Source of the DNA: Salisapilia sapeloensis
Taxonomy: Eukaryota; Oomycota; Peronosporomycetes; Peronosporales; Salisapiliaceae
Assembly: GCA_023334545.1 (NCBI GenBank)
Contig: JAADVB010000092.1
Span: 1 to 63,321 of the forward strand
Direction of reading: 5' to 3'
DNA length: 63,321 nt
Shown: positions 21,454 through 31,962 of the stretch, in pieces
How the letters are laid out: each line of letters begins with the position of its first letter
Position numbering within the stretch: position 1 is the first letter of the stretch
Notes under the pieces: generated by a model
Told to the model about the DNA's origin: nothing
What the model saw: only the letters and a program-made list of their open reading frames with translations
Database searches by the model: none
Position numbers and translations under genes: made by a program

Positions 21454-22880
21454 ATGGTCTCCCTCACGTACATGACAGCTCTCGCCGGTGCATTCTTGGC
21501 TGCACACAGTGCCCAAGCCTTGGACAAGAACCTGCATGGTGTCAACTACGATATGCGAAAAGGAGCCGACTGGGCTCCGGAGAAGTGCAAAACCGAGAGT
21601 GAGATCGCCGCGGACATTAAAACCTTGTCGAGCATTACGGGCAACGTGCGTACCTACAGTCTCTCGGACTGTGACGTCACGCCTGTTCTTAAGGCTGCCA
21701 AGGACAATGGTCTGAAAGTGTGGCTTGGCGTCTGGGTCTCAGAAGACGAGAGCGTCTTCGAAGGCGAAGTCGCTGCTTTCAAAAAGCTCGTGGACGCCGG
21801 TCTCATCGACAGCAACGTTATTGCCATCAACGTCGGCAGTGAAGCCGTGTACCGTGAGGACATTACGGCAGACACGGCCGTGAGCTACTTGAAAAAGTTC
21901 CGTGACGTTGTAGACAAGCTCGATGCCGACATCAAGCTGTCCATCACGGACATCATCGATACATTACTCGAGCACAAGCAGATCATCGAGGCCAGCGACA
22001 TTGTCACCGTGAACCAGTTCCCGTTCTGGGAAAAGGTAGACGCAAAGGAAGCTGCGAGTCAGTTCCTCGGTCGTATCCAGCCTCTCCTCAAGCAATTGGA
22101 TGGCAAGGACCTTGTCATCACCGAGACTGGCTGGCCTACAAGTGGCAAGGAAGACAAGGGCTCCGTCGCGTCTCCTGAAAACGCTGTGGTATGTACTCAC
22201 TTATAAGTTACTAGCTTGGATATACCTAACGATGTCTCTTGTAGACGTATCTGAATGACTTTTACAACCTAGCGGAACAGGAAGACTGGAAGTACTACTG
22301 GTTCGCTGGCTTCGACACGCCGTACAAGGCAGAGCAATTGGCCTTGCCGAACACGGTCGAGACGAGCTTTGGTATTTTCGATGAAAATGGCAACATGAAG
22401 TCCGAGTTCTCGGACATGGAGATTAAGGAGAAGAAGATCAAGGCCTCGGGCGACAGCAGCAAGTCCTCTTCTACCAAGAACACTGCTTCTAGTGGTGACA
22501 ACAAGTCTGGTGATAACAAGGACGATGCTTCTGCGAATGGCGACGGTAAGTCCTCTACTACCAAGGATAACACTTCCGATGACGGTGGCAAGTCCTCTAC
22601 CACCAAGGAAGATGCTTCCCCGGATGACAAAGAGTCCAGTGATGTGAACTCACCCTCTTCTGCCACTACAGAAGGCACAACCGAAAGCGAGGATGCAGAT
22701 ACCGAGTCCAGCGGAAACGGTGGTGTCAAGACATCCAGTGCAGTTGACGATGAGAACGCAAGTGACGCCACTGGATTCGATGACGCGAATACCCAGGGTG
22801 ATGATGATAGCGTTGCATCCATTGGAGCGACCTTGTCTGCCGTTGCAATGACCGTAGCTGCCGTCGCTTTTAACTTGTAG
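21454..22880 (+). CDS. GPI-anchored GH17 beta-1,3-glucanase/glucanosyltransferase
   Basis: Exons 21454-22188 and 22245-22880 encode 456 aa. A signal peptide (~1-22, ending in AQA) precedes a GH17 barrel. Catalytic candidates are Glu130 (acid/base, VGSEAVY) and Glu224 (nucleophile, ITETGWPTSG). After the barrel comes a ~130-residue Ser/Thr/Asp/Lys-rich spacer with imperfect repeats, then a C-terminal hydrophobic segment (ATLSAVAMTVAAVAFNL), which is the layout of a GPI-anchored wall enzyme. It probably remodels the beta-1,3-glucan that dominates oomycete walls; a host-directed glucanase is possible but less likely for an anchored protein. The 56-nt intron lies just after the catalytic region. 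Confidence 0.93.
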
Positions 22881-23017
22881 AGAATCGAATGTTTTGAGGT
22901 ACTCTAAACAGCCTCCATTCGGCATTTGCTAGCTACCATGCTTCCGCGTAGACCGAAAAAAGAATACATAACTCTTTCTTTTTCTTTTTCTTTGACGCAA
23001 CGTACCATAAAACGAGG

Positions 23018-23985
23018 ATGGATGTACCAACGGCTACGGCCGGACCTCTACCGACGTCCCAGCACCCTCATGAAGGACTGCTTGTGCTAGTGATTGACAC
23101 GAACCCTTTGCAATGGTTCCCGTCTATTGATGGAAGCCGAAATGATACAGGTGTGGGAGAAGGCGCGTTCCAGCAGCTCATTTCCAGCACGCTTGTGTTC
23201 GTGAATTCCTACTTGCTATTGCATCGGAGCAATCGTGTCGTCGTGATCGCAGCGCATGGAGGCAGCTCGGAAATCCTATATCCGAATCCTGATCAGGATG
23301 ACACGACTGGTGCAGCAGAGCAGGCGTCAAAGGTGAATGAACAAGTCATTAATCGACTGCGAGAACTGAACGTACGAGGCGAAAAGAGCAAAAAGTCAAA
23401 CGACTCGGCTATCGCAGCCTCTCTATCCAGAGCACTTTGCTGTAAGATCTTGTTCTAATATGCTACTGGCAGCCTATTCACTTCATGCATATAGTTATTA
23501 ATCGAGCCATGAATGACGAAATGGAGCTCCATCCTCGGATCCTAGTGCTGCAAAAGTCCGCCGATGTGCCTCATCAGTATATTTCGATGATGAACGCCAT
23601 CTTCTCTGCACAAAAGAAGAGCGTGGCCGTCGACGCCTGCATCCTCGGCCATGAGCCGTCCTCTTTTCTGCAGCAGGCAACATATTTAACCGGTGGCGTC
23701 TACTACAAACCGTCCAACCAGTCTGCATTGTTACAATACCTCATTTCGATCTACTTGCCCGATCCGTCGACTCGGCAGTTGTTAAAGCTTCCAGCTCAAG
23801 ACTCGGTAGACTTCCGGGCCATGTGCTTTTGCCACAAACGAGTCGTATCCGCTGCATACGTCTGTCCAGTCTGTCTCTCGCTCTTCTGTGAGTTCAAGCC
23901 CATTTGCTCCACTTGCGGTATTCGAAGTCGGATCCAACCGAATAAGCAACTCAATGCTCCAACTAAAAAGCAACGGACTCGCTAA
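23018..23985 (+). CDS. GTF2H3: TFIIH core subunit p34 (TFB4/GTF2H3)
   Basis: Exons 23018-23441 and 23495-23985 (intron 53 nt) encode 304 aa. The von Willebrand-like fold begins at LLVLVIDTNPLQW, includes FVNSYLLLHRSNRVVVIAAH, and the second part has LVLQKSADVPHQYISMMNAIFSAQ and LTGGVYYKP. The C-terminus carries a Cys-rich C4 zinc-binding segment (CFCHK...CPVC...C...CSTCG). The p34 subunit binds p44 and is required for TFIIH in transcription and nucleotide-excision repair. The intron breaks a codon and its removal restores the p34 alignment. Confidence 0.93.
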
Positions 23986-24284
23986 CTAAATAACCATCAT
24001 CTTTCAAAGATTTCGTAAAGATATCCATTATATTGAAGCTTCATCTAGATATCCAAATGTTCGTATAGAGTCTTTACTTGTCATTAGGCCGATAACCATC
24101 CACTTCCTCTAGCGGGGAGATCTGACCACGATCTCATTCGTATGGTGTCTCAGCATTATGCAGTGATTGGCTTATCTGAAAAGCATATTTCAATGATTGG
24201 TTAGCACCAATCTAATGCTTGCAACCTTTTTCACTAGAAAGCGAATAACTCGAGTGAGAGATGGCGAGGTGAGTTCATGGACAC

Positions 24285-24303
24285 TTCATTCCGCCATTTT
24301 CCA
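24285..24303 (+). promoter_or_regulatory. Oomycete INR/FPR-like core promoter
   Basis: The sequence TTCATTCCGCCATTTTCCA lies 26 nt before the tryptophan synthase ATG. It resembles the oomycete 16-19-nt core promoter (TCATTYY initiator plus the flanking CAWTTTNYY), with one extra C between the halves. Transcription would start close to it. Confidence 0.5.
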
Positions 24304-24328
24304 TCCAACCCACATTTTTCTCTCGACA

Positions 24329-25240
24329 ATGTCTAGACAAACGATTGCCCAAGCGTTCGCGGATGCGAAGGAACGACAGACGCCAGCCTTTGTCGCGTAT
24401 GTGCCTTGTGGGTACAAGACGAAAGCAGACACCGTCGAGATCCTCCTTGCTCTAGAGCGAGGTGGTGCTAGCATCATTGAGGTAAATGCATTTGCTGTAT
24501 TATGTAACGTCACCTATCTCACAGCTATATATGGTAGCTCGGTATCCCGTACTCGGACCCACAGGCCGATGGCCCGACCATCCAAAAGGCACATCAAGTG
24601 GGTGTCGACCAAGGCATCACGCTGCCGCACGTCCTCGAGGTCGTCACGGAGGCCCGATCCAAGGGATTGACGCTGCCGCTGGTTCTCATGGGCTACTACA
24701 ACAACATTCTACAGTACGGTGAAGAGCGCATGTGCAAATCGTCGGCGGAAGCAGGTGTCGATGGCTTCATCATCGTCGACTTGCCTGCTGGTGAAGCTAA
24801 GACGCTGACGGAGCTGGCCAGTGCCCACAGCATCGACTTCATTTCGCTCGTGTCGCCAACGACGACAGAAGAGCGTATGAAGGACGTGGCCAAGGTTGCC
24901 CGTGGATTCGTCTACTGCGTCAGTGTGAACGGTGTGACTGGAGCACGTGAGTCGTTGCCGGAAGGCATTGAAGCCTTCATGAGCAAAGGTAGTCTTGCAT
25001 CCTTTCGATACATATTGTACAATCATATTAAACGATGACACAGTCCGAAGCCACTTGAATCTACCGCTGGCGCTCGGCTTTGGCTTGTCGACGAGAGAGC
25101 ACTTTATGGAAGCGTCCAAGTACGCGGACGGTGTCGTCATGGGCTCCAAGATCGTCAAGGTCATTGAAGAAGCTGGTGACAGCACCCAGGCGCGTGCCGA
25201 CGCTGTAGAAAAGTTCTGCAAGTCTATCGTACAGGGTTAA
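24329..25240 (+). CDS. trpA: Tryptophan synthase alpha chain (stand-alone)
   Basis: Exons 24329-24481, 24538-24988 and 25044-25240 (introns 56 and 55 nt) encode 266 aa, the usual length for a free alpha subunit. It splits indole-3-glycerol phosphate into indole and glyceraldehyde-3-phosphate. The signature around the catalytic Glu and Asp is visible: GGASIIELGIPYSDPQADGP (across intron 1), VLMGYYNN, DGFIIVDLP, SLVSPTTTEER, VSVNGVTGAR and GFGLSTREH. In fungi alpha and beta are one fused protein; here the frame ends at a stop after the alpha domain, and no beta chain is found in the window. I used the ATG at 24329; an upstream in-frame ATG at 24197 would add 44 residues and overlap the promoter element. 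Confidence 0.95.
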
Positions 25241-25711
25241 AGAGAATAGATACGCAGTACGATCAATCTTTCATACCATGATCCTTTCGTCTACCATAAA
25301 ATTGACCATCGAAGCAATATTACTTTGCTCATTCAGTTTTGTACTTTATATATTGCTCATTCGCTTATAATTAAACTTGGTCATTTGGGCGAGTCGATAA
25401 CTTGTTGTATTCATTTTTGAAAGGTCAGTAGATCGAGCCCCATGGGGGACGCATTCTTCGAAGCCTAGCGTGTCCGTACCATTGGGCTAAGGGCTGGGTC
25501 AAAAGACATGCAATATTACGAGACATTGTCAGCTCATCAGGGTGTCAGACTCGGTTCGACTATACCGAGAAACTGCCAATCGATGGGCGTACATGCTTTT
25601 TAAATTGGACAAGTTGAAGTCGAGATCGTTAAAGGTCGTTTTGGATGAAAATGGAATGAGGAAAACTACTATCTTTGCTTTGTGTGTAAATTTAGTTTTG
25701 AGGTACTTTCG
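25241..25711. other. 470-bp spacer before the TPR gene
   Basis: This contains the trpA 3' UTR and the TPR gene promoter. The first half is AT-rich. A frame at 25542-25778 runs into the TPR gene in another phase and is not supported. No repeat or RNA gene is seen. Confidence 0.45.
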
Positions 25712-26515
25712 ATGGAAGGAGGGACGAGTGAATGGGAGATGGTGCATGCCATGGACATGCATGCTCTCGAAGAGCTGAAGCAACGTGGAAATATGCACAT
25801 GCAACAGCGAGAGTTCAAGGCTGCGATTAGCATCTACACGTCCATTTTAAAGAGCTTGGATGCTAGTTCGCCTTCCACACCGGAAGAAACGTCTCGCGTC
25901 ACTACTTTAGAGCGATTGGTGCACTTGAATCGCGCCATGGCCTATTTAGAGTCGCAGGATGCCAGCAGTCTTATGAAAGCTGAGAGAGATTGCAACTTTG
26001 TGCTGGCGAAAGACACCAATTGTGTTAAGGCTCTGTATCGTCGTGCATTAACCAAGGAGCGTCTCCACAAGCAACGAGTATGATTTATGTATATATTAAC
26101 TAGTCTAAAACTAGCTCATGCTGTCTACTAGGAAGCTTTACTTGACGCGTTAGAGATTCAACGAATGGAGCCATCCAACCCTGCTGCTCTAGAGCTAGTA
26201 GCTCGCCTCAAGTCCTACGAGGCACAAGAAGATCATCCTCCAGCCAAGACTGAAACTAATGTAGATGATGTCTGGAAGTCACTCCAGTTAGAAGAGCAAC
26301 AAGTGAAAAAGGTATTTCAAAGTAGACGTCCAGACACCGTCCACAGTACACAAGACCAGGCTCGCTGGACGCATATCAAGTACGATGGTATCCCAGAAGA
26401 GATCCAGCGCAAGACAGAGGACGACTGGCAATCGCTTTTGCAGGAGGAAGATCGGACCATGCACAAGGTGTTTAGTCGATCCACATCCAAAAGCAACGAC
26501 TCGGTCAAGGTCTAA
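25712..26515 (+). CDS. TPR co-chaperone-like protein
   Basis: Exons 25712-26077 and 26132-26515 encode 249 aa. Residues ~15-145 form three TPR-like helix pairs (ELKQRGNMHMQQREFKAAISIYTSIL; HLNRAMAYL; CVKALYRRALTKERL), the arrangement used to bind Hsp70/Hsp90 tails. The C-terminal part has two similar motifs, W-K-S-L-Q-L-E-E-x3-V-K-K-V-F and W-Q-S-L-L-Q-E-E-x4-H-K-V-F, which look like a duplicated short interaction motif. The gene has no other recognisable domain. It converges with RAD54 with 25 bp between stop codons. Confidence 0.8.
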
Positions 26516-26540
26516 GGACGCTGTAAAGAAATAAAATATA

Positions 26541-29500
26541 TTAGATGCGCGTCGCTCGCATTCGGAGACCGCAGCCATCGCAAGTACTAGTGGACATGTG
26601 GTTTTCTAAAGTGCACCTGGAGCAACTCCACGTTTCCTTGTCGTCCGTTGCACTGCCTGTCGATGTCGTACCTGCAGAGAATGTACGTTGTAAGTCCTCT
26701 AGATCATCACTAGCCTCCGCTTGTTTCAACCGCAGACGACTACGCTTCCGTGGCGTCTGGCTCAACCCTCCCGTATCCGAAGACTGTGTATTACCTGTAG
26801 GTTGACTGTTGTCGTCGCTCTTGGTCGACGCGGCGTCCTTGGCAAGCAACGACTGTCGTCTCAATGCCTCCTCTAGTCCCATAGGCGCTTTCGTCATAGG
26901 CTTCTGGGATGTAATAGCTGGTGCCTTGCGTGGTGGCTCGACCACATCTACCTCCGACTCTTCACTCTCATCTATTGCGATCGGAACGACTTCATCCTCA
27001 GCTTCGTCCATTGGTGCATCCATGAGATCATCCTCTAAATCACTTTCCCCACCACTACTCTGTGCAGACTCCTCTTCCTCTGACGTATTATCCACCTTCT
27101 TCGTCTTTCTCTTCTTCGCATTCTTTTTCTCTTCTTCCAACTGTCGCTTCTTATTCGCAGCTTCGATCTTTTCCATCCGCTTCCGCTTGCGTTCAGTCTC
27201 ACGAGCTTTCTCATCATCTTCATTCTCCATCTGATGCGTCTGAAGTAACTCCCAGTCCACTCGACAAGAGAACGCAAAACTCACGAGCTCTTGCTGGACG
27301 TCTCGCAATGCCGCTTGCATCACTTCGTCGTCTACGGACTCGTACGCACGATGATGACCCCAATTATTCAAGTCTTCTTCAGGTGGCATGCCGATCTGAG
27401 GATGATAATTCTTCACCTCTCCAGAGACCTCACTCACATCTGTTTCAGGTCGATCTTCATCACTCGAAAGCGTACCGTCCAAACTCTCTGCATCATCATC
27501 GTATCCCTCTCGACTCTTCTTCGTACTACGCCAGTTACATCGCTCGCATTTCAGTTGGTCGTGCGTATCCGACAATGTTCCCTTCTCCAGAACAAACAAC
27601 CGCTTCAGGTCTTTCGATGATAAGGAATTCACCTCCTCTTTATCATCCACGATGCTCTGCAATCCTTCCTTGGATAACTGTCGCTGGAAGATCTTCTCTT
27701 CCAGTGTTCCAGTAGCCAAGAAACGGTAGATGTAGCACGTGTGCTTCTGACCTTCTCGCCAAACACGAGCAGCGGCCTGTTTATCTGTCGCTGGATTCCA
27801 ATCCGGATCGAAGAGCACCAAACGGTTCGCACCAATCAAGTTGAGGCCACACCCGCCAGCTTTACTCGACAGCAAGAAAGCAAATGAATCGGTATTCGGG
27901 TCATTGAATGTATCCACTAGTTTCTTGCGTTTCTTGCCGCTTGTTGTACCGTCCAAACGCACGAATGGAAGGCTACGCTCATGGCAGAGGTCCGAAACTA
28001 CGTCGAGTGTCTGAGTGTAATTGGAGACGACCACAATGCGTTCCTTTGTCATGCGACGCATGGATAGCATCAAACGGTCTAGGAGCAACATCTTGCCGGA
28101 CCATTCGGAATGACACGTTCTTCCGCTTCCACCTGCAGACGAGCGTCGTCTTGTCAAGCCATTGTTTTTCTGAGGAGCAGATGCCGGTGGTGGCGGAGGA
28201 GGAAGAGACTTTGCTTGCACAAAGTACTGCGCACAATCGTTAAAACCAGGTAGTTTAGTGTTTGTCTTGCCATTGTCATCAAAAATAAGCGACGGATGAT
28301 TGCACAGCTTTTTCAATGCTGTGATCGAAGCCAAGACTGGCGCATTCTCCTTGTCCATTAGCTTCTTAAAAGCACTCGAGCGTAGGAAATGAGTGTACAG
28401 ATCCATCTGCAGTGCACTCAAGGAGCAGCAAACCACCTGCGTGATCTTCGGAGGTAGATGCTTTGCGTTAAGCACGTTACCACGACGTAAGATAAACTGG
28501 TTTACAACCTCGTACAGCATAGCTGTACACGCCTGGGCTTTCTCACGCTCCGAATCCGTGGAGTCAGGCTCTCTCCCAACCAAGATCGGGTTCAAGTAGT
28601 TCTTGCGGAATTCATTTGGCTCTCCGAGAATATTCGGGTTCGTAAAGTCAGCCATCGCATAGAATTCATCCAAATCGTTTTGCATAGGAGTACCCGATAG
28701 CAAAATACGCTTTCGACACGCGAGGGATGATAATGCACGATTGATCTGCGAGTTGGCGTTTTTAAGTCGATGGGCTTCATCACAGATAAGGAGCTCGCAA
28801 CTACTAGGCGCATTGTGGAACTTTGCAGCATGCATGCGGAAAGTCTCATAAGAGATGATGAGCACCTGTGCAGCATTCTTGCTCATAAAGGCAGATTGGT
28901 TGGGCTTGCTACCACCAATGAACTTGCTGATGTTCTGGATCACAATGTCACGGCTGGCCTCAAACAGCGCAATCGTCTTGACCCGACCATTGAGCCACTT
29001 GGTGATTTCGTCATCCCAGTTCTTGACAAGAGATGTCGGGCATACAACAATTGCACGTCGAATCGTCGGTTCCTTTACGGCTTCCATGCTCGTGCATAGC
29101 AACGTGTACATAATTGCGATACTTTGCAATGTTTTACCGAGACCCATGTCATCGGCTAAAATGCAGCCTTGGCCGTCAAACCCACGCACTTGGCACACGC
29201 AGTCAAACATAAATTGAACACCCTCGCGCTGATGCGGTCGCAAGAACTTGCCGACAATCTCAGGAACGACAACTTTGCGTTCTGGGTCTTCTTCACTCTG
29301 CCAAAGCACCAGAGGTGGAGGAGCATTTTCATCTGCCTTACTCGGTCCAACGTCAAGTTCTACGTCTTCACTATCTTCCTCTTCCTCGCTCAAGTCGCCT
29401 TCCACCTCCATCGCATTATGCGGAACGAGTGGTGCACTTGGCACACCAGTAAATCGCCGTCGCATCCCAAGTGTCTTTACTTGCAACAGTCGGTCGCTTT

Positions 29501-29759
29501 CAGCAGAGCGTATGCCTTCACAAGGTGTCTTAAATTGCTGATGCACGCGCTTTGTCTTCACACCGTCCGCCAAAAACGACAAAATAGGCAGCTTTTTAAT
29601 CGCCAACGACCCTCCGTTACGCATAGCACGTCGATTTGTCATTGCACTCTCATCATCCTCTGTTGTAGTGCTCCTCTTCGTCGGTGGCACGAACGGCTTT
29701 TGCCCTGAAGGTGTGTTGCCGCCTGGAGAAGACTGTGGGCGACGACGTAGGAGCGACAT
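26541..29759 (-). CDS. RAD54: RAD54 DNA translocase with C-terminal RanBP2/NZF zinc finger
   Basis: This single exon of 1072 aa encodes a Swi2/Snf2 ATPase of the RAD54 type, which drives homologous recombination with RAD51. Visible motifs are LRPHQREGVQFMFDC, Walker A DMGLGKT (204-210), DEAH (CDEAHRLKN), SGTPMQNDL, then the second lobe VVVSNYTQTLDVV, SKAGGCGLNLIGA and RVWREGQ. The first ~750 residues cover normal RAD54. The last ~300 are an added Lys/Glu-rich acidic and basic region ending in a four-Cys finger (residues ~1042-1066, W-S-C-x2-C...C-x2-C) that I do not know from animal or yeast RAD54. It shares a 330-bp divergent promoter with the amino-acid transporter. Confidence 0.93.
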   Translation of the reverse strand: MSLLRRRPQSSPGGNTPSGQKPFVPPTKRSTTTEDDESAMTNRRAMRNGGSLAIKKLPILSFLADGVKTKRVHQQFKTPCEGIRSAESDRLLQVKTLGMRRRFTGVPSAPLVPHNAMEVEGDLSEEEEDSEDVELDVGPSKADENAPPPLVLWQSEEDPERKVVVPEIVGKFLRPHQREGVQFMFDCVCQVRGFDGQGCILADDMGLGKTLQSIAIMYTLLCTSMEAVKEPTIRRAIVVCPTSLVKNWDDEITKWLNGRVKTIALFEASRDIVIQNISKFIGGSKPNQSAFMSKNAAQVLIISYETFRMHAAKFHNAPSSCELLICDEAHRLKNANSQINRALSSLACRKRILLSGTPMQNDLDEFYAMADFTNPNILGEPNEFRKNYLNPILVGREPDSTDSEREKAQACTAMLYEVVNQFILRRGNVLNAKHLPPKITQVVCCSLSALQMDLYTHFLRSSAFKKLMDKENAPVLASITALKKLCNHPSLIFDDNGKTNTKLPGFNDCAQYFVQAKSLPPPPPPASAPQKNNGLTRRRSSAGGSGRTCHSEWSGKMLLLDRLMLSMRRMTKERIVVVSNYTQTLDVVSDLCHERSLPFVRLDGTTSGKKRKKLVDTFNDPNTDSFAFLLSSKAGGCGLNLIGANRLVLFDPDWNPATDKQAAARVWREGQKHTCYIYRFLATGTLEEKIFQRQLSKEGLQSIVDDKEEVNSLSSKDLKRLFVLEKGTLSDTHDQLKCERCNWRSTKKSREGYDDDAESLDGTLSSDEDRPETDVSEVSGEVKNYHPQIGMPPEEDLNNWGHHRAYESVDDEVMQAALRDVQQELVSFAFSCRVDWELLQTHQMENEDDEKARETERKRKRMEKIEAANKKRQLEEEKKNAKKRKTKKVDNTSEEEESAQSSGGESDLEDDLMDAPMDEAEDEVVPIAIDESEESEVDVVEPPRKAPAITSQKPMTKAPMGLEEALRRQSLLAKDAASTKSDDNSQPTGNTQSSDTGGLSQTPRKRSRLRLKQAEASDDLEDLQRTFSAGTTSTGSATDDKETWSCSRCTLENHMSTSTCDGCGLRMRATRI

Positions 29760-30089
29760 GTCCTAGCGTAGATAAGAGAGTAATCAAGAGCTCGTATAAG
29801 GTGGCAAGTAGCCTCTCGTCTACCGACAACTAGCGCAGCGACACGAGTGCGCGCGAACTATTTCCAACTGCAACTATTTGAAAGTGACTCTACAATTGTA
29901 TGTCTCCCGATGTGCCTATGTATTCGTTGAAATCTATTTCTCAAGACACGACCATTGGCTGAAATGCAACGTCTACATGTTGCACGAATGTAACAACTTG
30001 GCCGCAGCTCCTCGGGTCGCAGCGCACCGACTTACGAGAGGACTTGTCAGTCACCACTGCTTGACACCTTGTCTATCATTTGCATCTAA
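29760..30089. promoter_or_regulatory. Divergent promoter, RAD54 / amino-acid transporter
   Basis: 330 bp separate the two start codons. On the RAD54 side lies GTTCGCGCGCAC (minus strand, about 29848-29860), a partial E2F-like core; it lacks the third T, so it is suggestive only. No other element is clear. Confidence 0.4.
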
Positions 30090-31869
30090 ATGGAAACTAC
30101 ATTGGAAGCATTTAAACGTATTAAACCTGTGGTGCAGTTTCAACGAGATGAAGCATCCTCTTCCAATAGTCTTCAGAAATGCTTGACATTGGTCGATTTG
30201 ATTGCGTACGGCGTCGGATGCTCCGTCGGTGCCGGTGTGTACTCTCTCGTCGGCGTCGGGGCACAAATTGCTGGTCCTGCAGTTTCACTGTCTTTCTTCA
30301 TCAGTGGCATTGCTTGCATTTTCACGTCACTCACCTATTCGGAGTTTGCAGCTCGCGTCCCTGTATGCCACTTGACACGCTGCATGTATCGTTGGACTAC
30401 ATAACTAAGCTTTGTGTATTGCAGATAACAGGAAGCGCATATACATTTGTCTATATCACATTTGGTGAACTATCAGCGTGGCTAATCGGGTGGAACTTGA
30501 CGCTCGGATATGGCATTTCCGCTGGTATCAGATGATCGTGTCTCCAACTTGTACTGCACTTACTAACTAGTGCATCATGTGTAGCTGGCATCGCGAGAAG
30601 TTGGTCTTCGTATGCTGAGCTGTTCCTACAACACCTTGGATTCCCTCTACCTCATGTCATTGTCGAAGTGGATATCATGGGAGTCACCTGCAGCATCTTG
30701 GCCGCTCTTCTCGTCCTCTCATGCACTGCCATTCTACTCGCCGGTGTTCATGTATGCTACCTTGTGGCTACAAACAACCAATTATGCATTAAAAGTACTA
30801 TCTAACGTAGGAATCGGCCAAATTCAATGCCTTCGTGACGCTGCTCAACTTGCTCGTACTCTTCTTCGTCATCGTATACGGAGGTACTAAAGTCGATGCG
30901 TCCTACTGGCAACCTTTCATGCCAGAAGGAGCACATGGCGTCGTGACGGCAGCTGGCGTCGTCTTCTTCGCCTACTTGGGTTTCGACATGGTCGCATGTC
31001 TCGCAGAGGAAGTCCAGGAGCCACAGAAGACACTACCGAAGGGCATCATTGGCTCTCTACTTATCTCTATGACCGTCTACGTCGGTGTCTCGCTCGTCGT
31101 CACTGGCATGGCCCCCATCGATAAATTAGGAGGCGACGTTCCACTGATCAACGCATTCACTTTCCACCATCTCGGATGGGCAAGCCGTATCGTATCCTTC
31201 GGTTCCATCTTTGGTTTGACCACTGCAGCCTTCACATGCCTCATGGGTCAGCCACGCATCTTTTACCAAATGGCAAAGGATGGACTGCTTCCTCCTCTCT
31301 TCGCCAAATTGAGTCGCAGGAAGCAGGTGCCTGTCGCGTCCACTCTGTTCACAGGAGCATTGGTGGCACTCATCTCGTTCATCTTTGACCTCGGCTTCCT
31401 CGCCAACGTCATCTCTTGTGGCACTCTCCAGGTCTTTACGTTCGTGAATGCTGGCGTGCTCCTGTTGAGACTCGAGACGAGAAAGGAAGCGAAAGTGAGT
31501 GTCGTGACCAGAGTCATCTGCTTTGTCATACTCGCATTAGCGCTTTCGCTTTCATTCGTTCTAGATTTCCACTGGATCATCCACGCCATGTTGGCAGTCA
31601 TCCTAGCAGCATCTTTCACAAGCATCTGTCTCCTCGATCATGCAGAAGATAATAATGCAACGTTCCGCTGTCCATGGGTGCCGCTAGTACCTTGCTTGGG
31701 TATCTTCTCCAACATCTACATGATGACGAGCATTCCTGTTGGAGGTTGGTTTGGCGTTGGTGTCTGGCTGCTTATCGGTTTGCTTGTATATTTGTGCTAT
31801 GGGATCCATCATAGTGAATTGCGAAAGGATATGTCAACAGCGAAAGAGCCACTGCTAGAAGGAGTATAG
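30090..31869 (+). CDS. Cationic amino-acid transporter (APC/CAT family)
   Basis: Exons 30090-30362, 30425-30524, 30585-30751 and 30811-31869 (introns 62, 60, 59 nt) encode 532 aa. The family pattern is a short basic N-terminus, TM1 GVGCSVGAGVYSLVG, TM2/3 IAGPAVSLSFFISG, YSEFAARVP across intron 1, ITGSAYTFVYITFGE, then AYLGFDMVACLAEEVQEPQKTLPKGI and FGLTTAAFTCLMGQPRIFYQMAKDGL, all diagnostic of CAT-type permeases. Fourteen membrane segments are expected. The probable substrates are arginine or lysine, but specificity is not readable. Introns cluster in the first third of the gene, and every join keeps a membrane segment intact. Confidence 0.92.
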
Positions 31870-31962
31870 ATCATCAATCCTTGGATGGAAATACAAACAC
31901 TTTGGATGATGACAGATATCTATTTTCGGTAGATAATTGGTTTTTAGTCTACTTCTACCAAG

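Noticed and set aside
27062..27715. 217-codon open frame opposite RAD54
   Set aside because: Low-complexity antisense reading of the acidic/basic RAD54 tail; no splice signals or domains.
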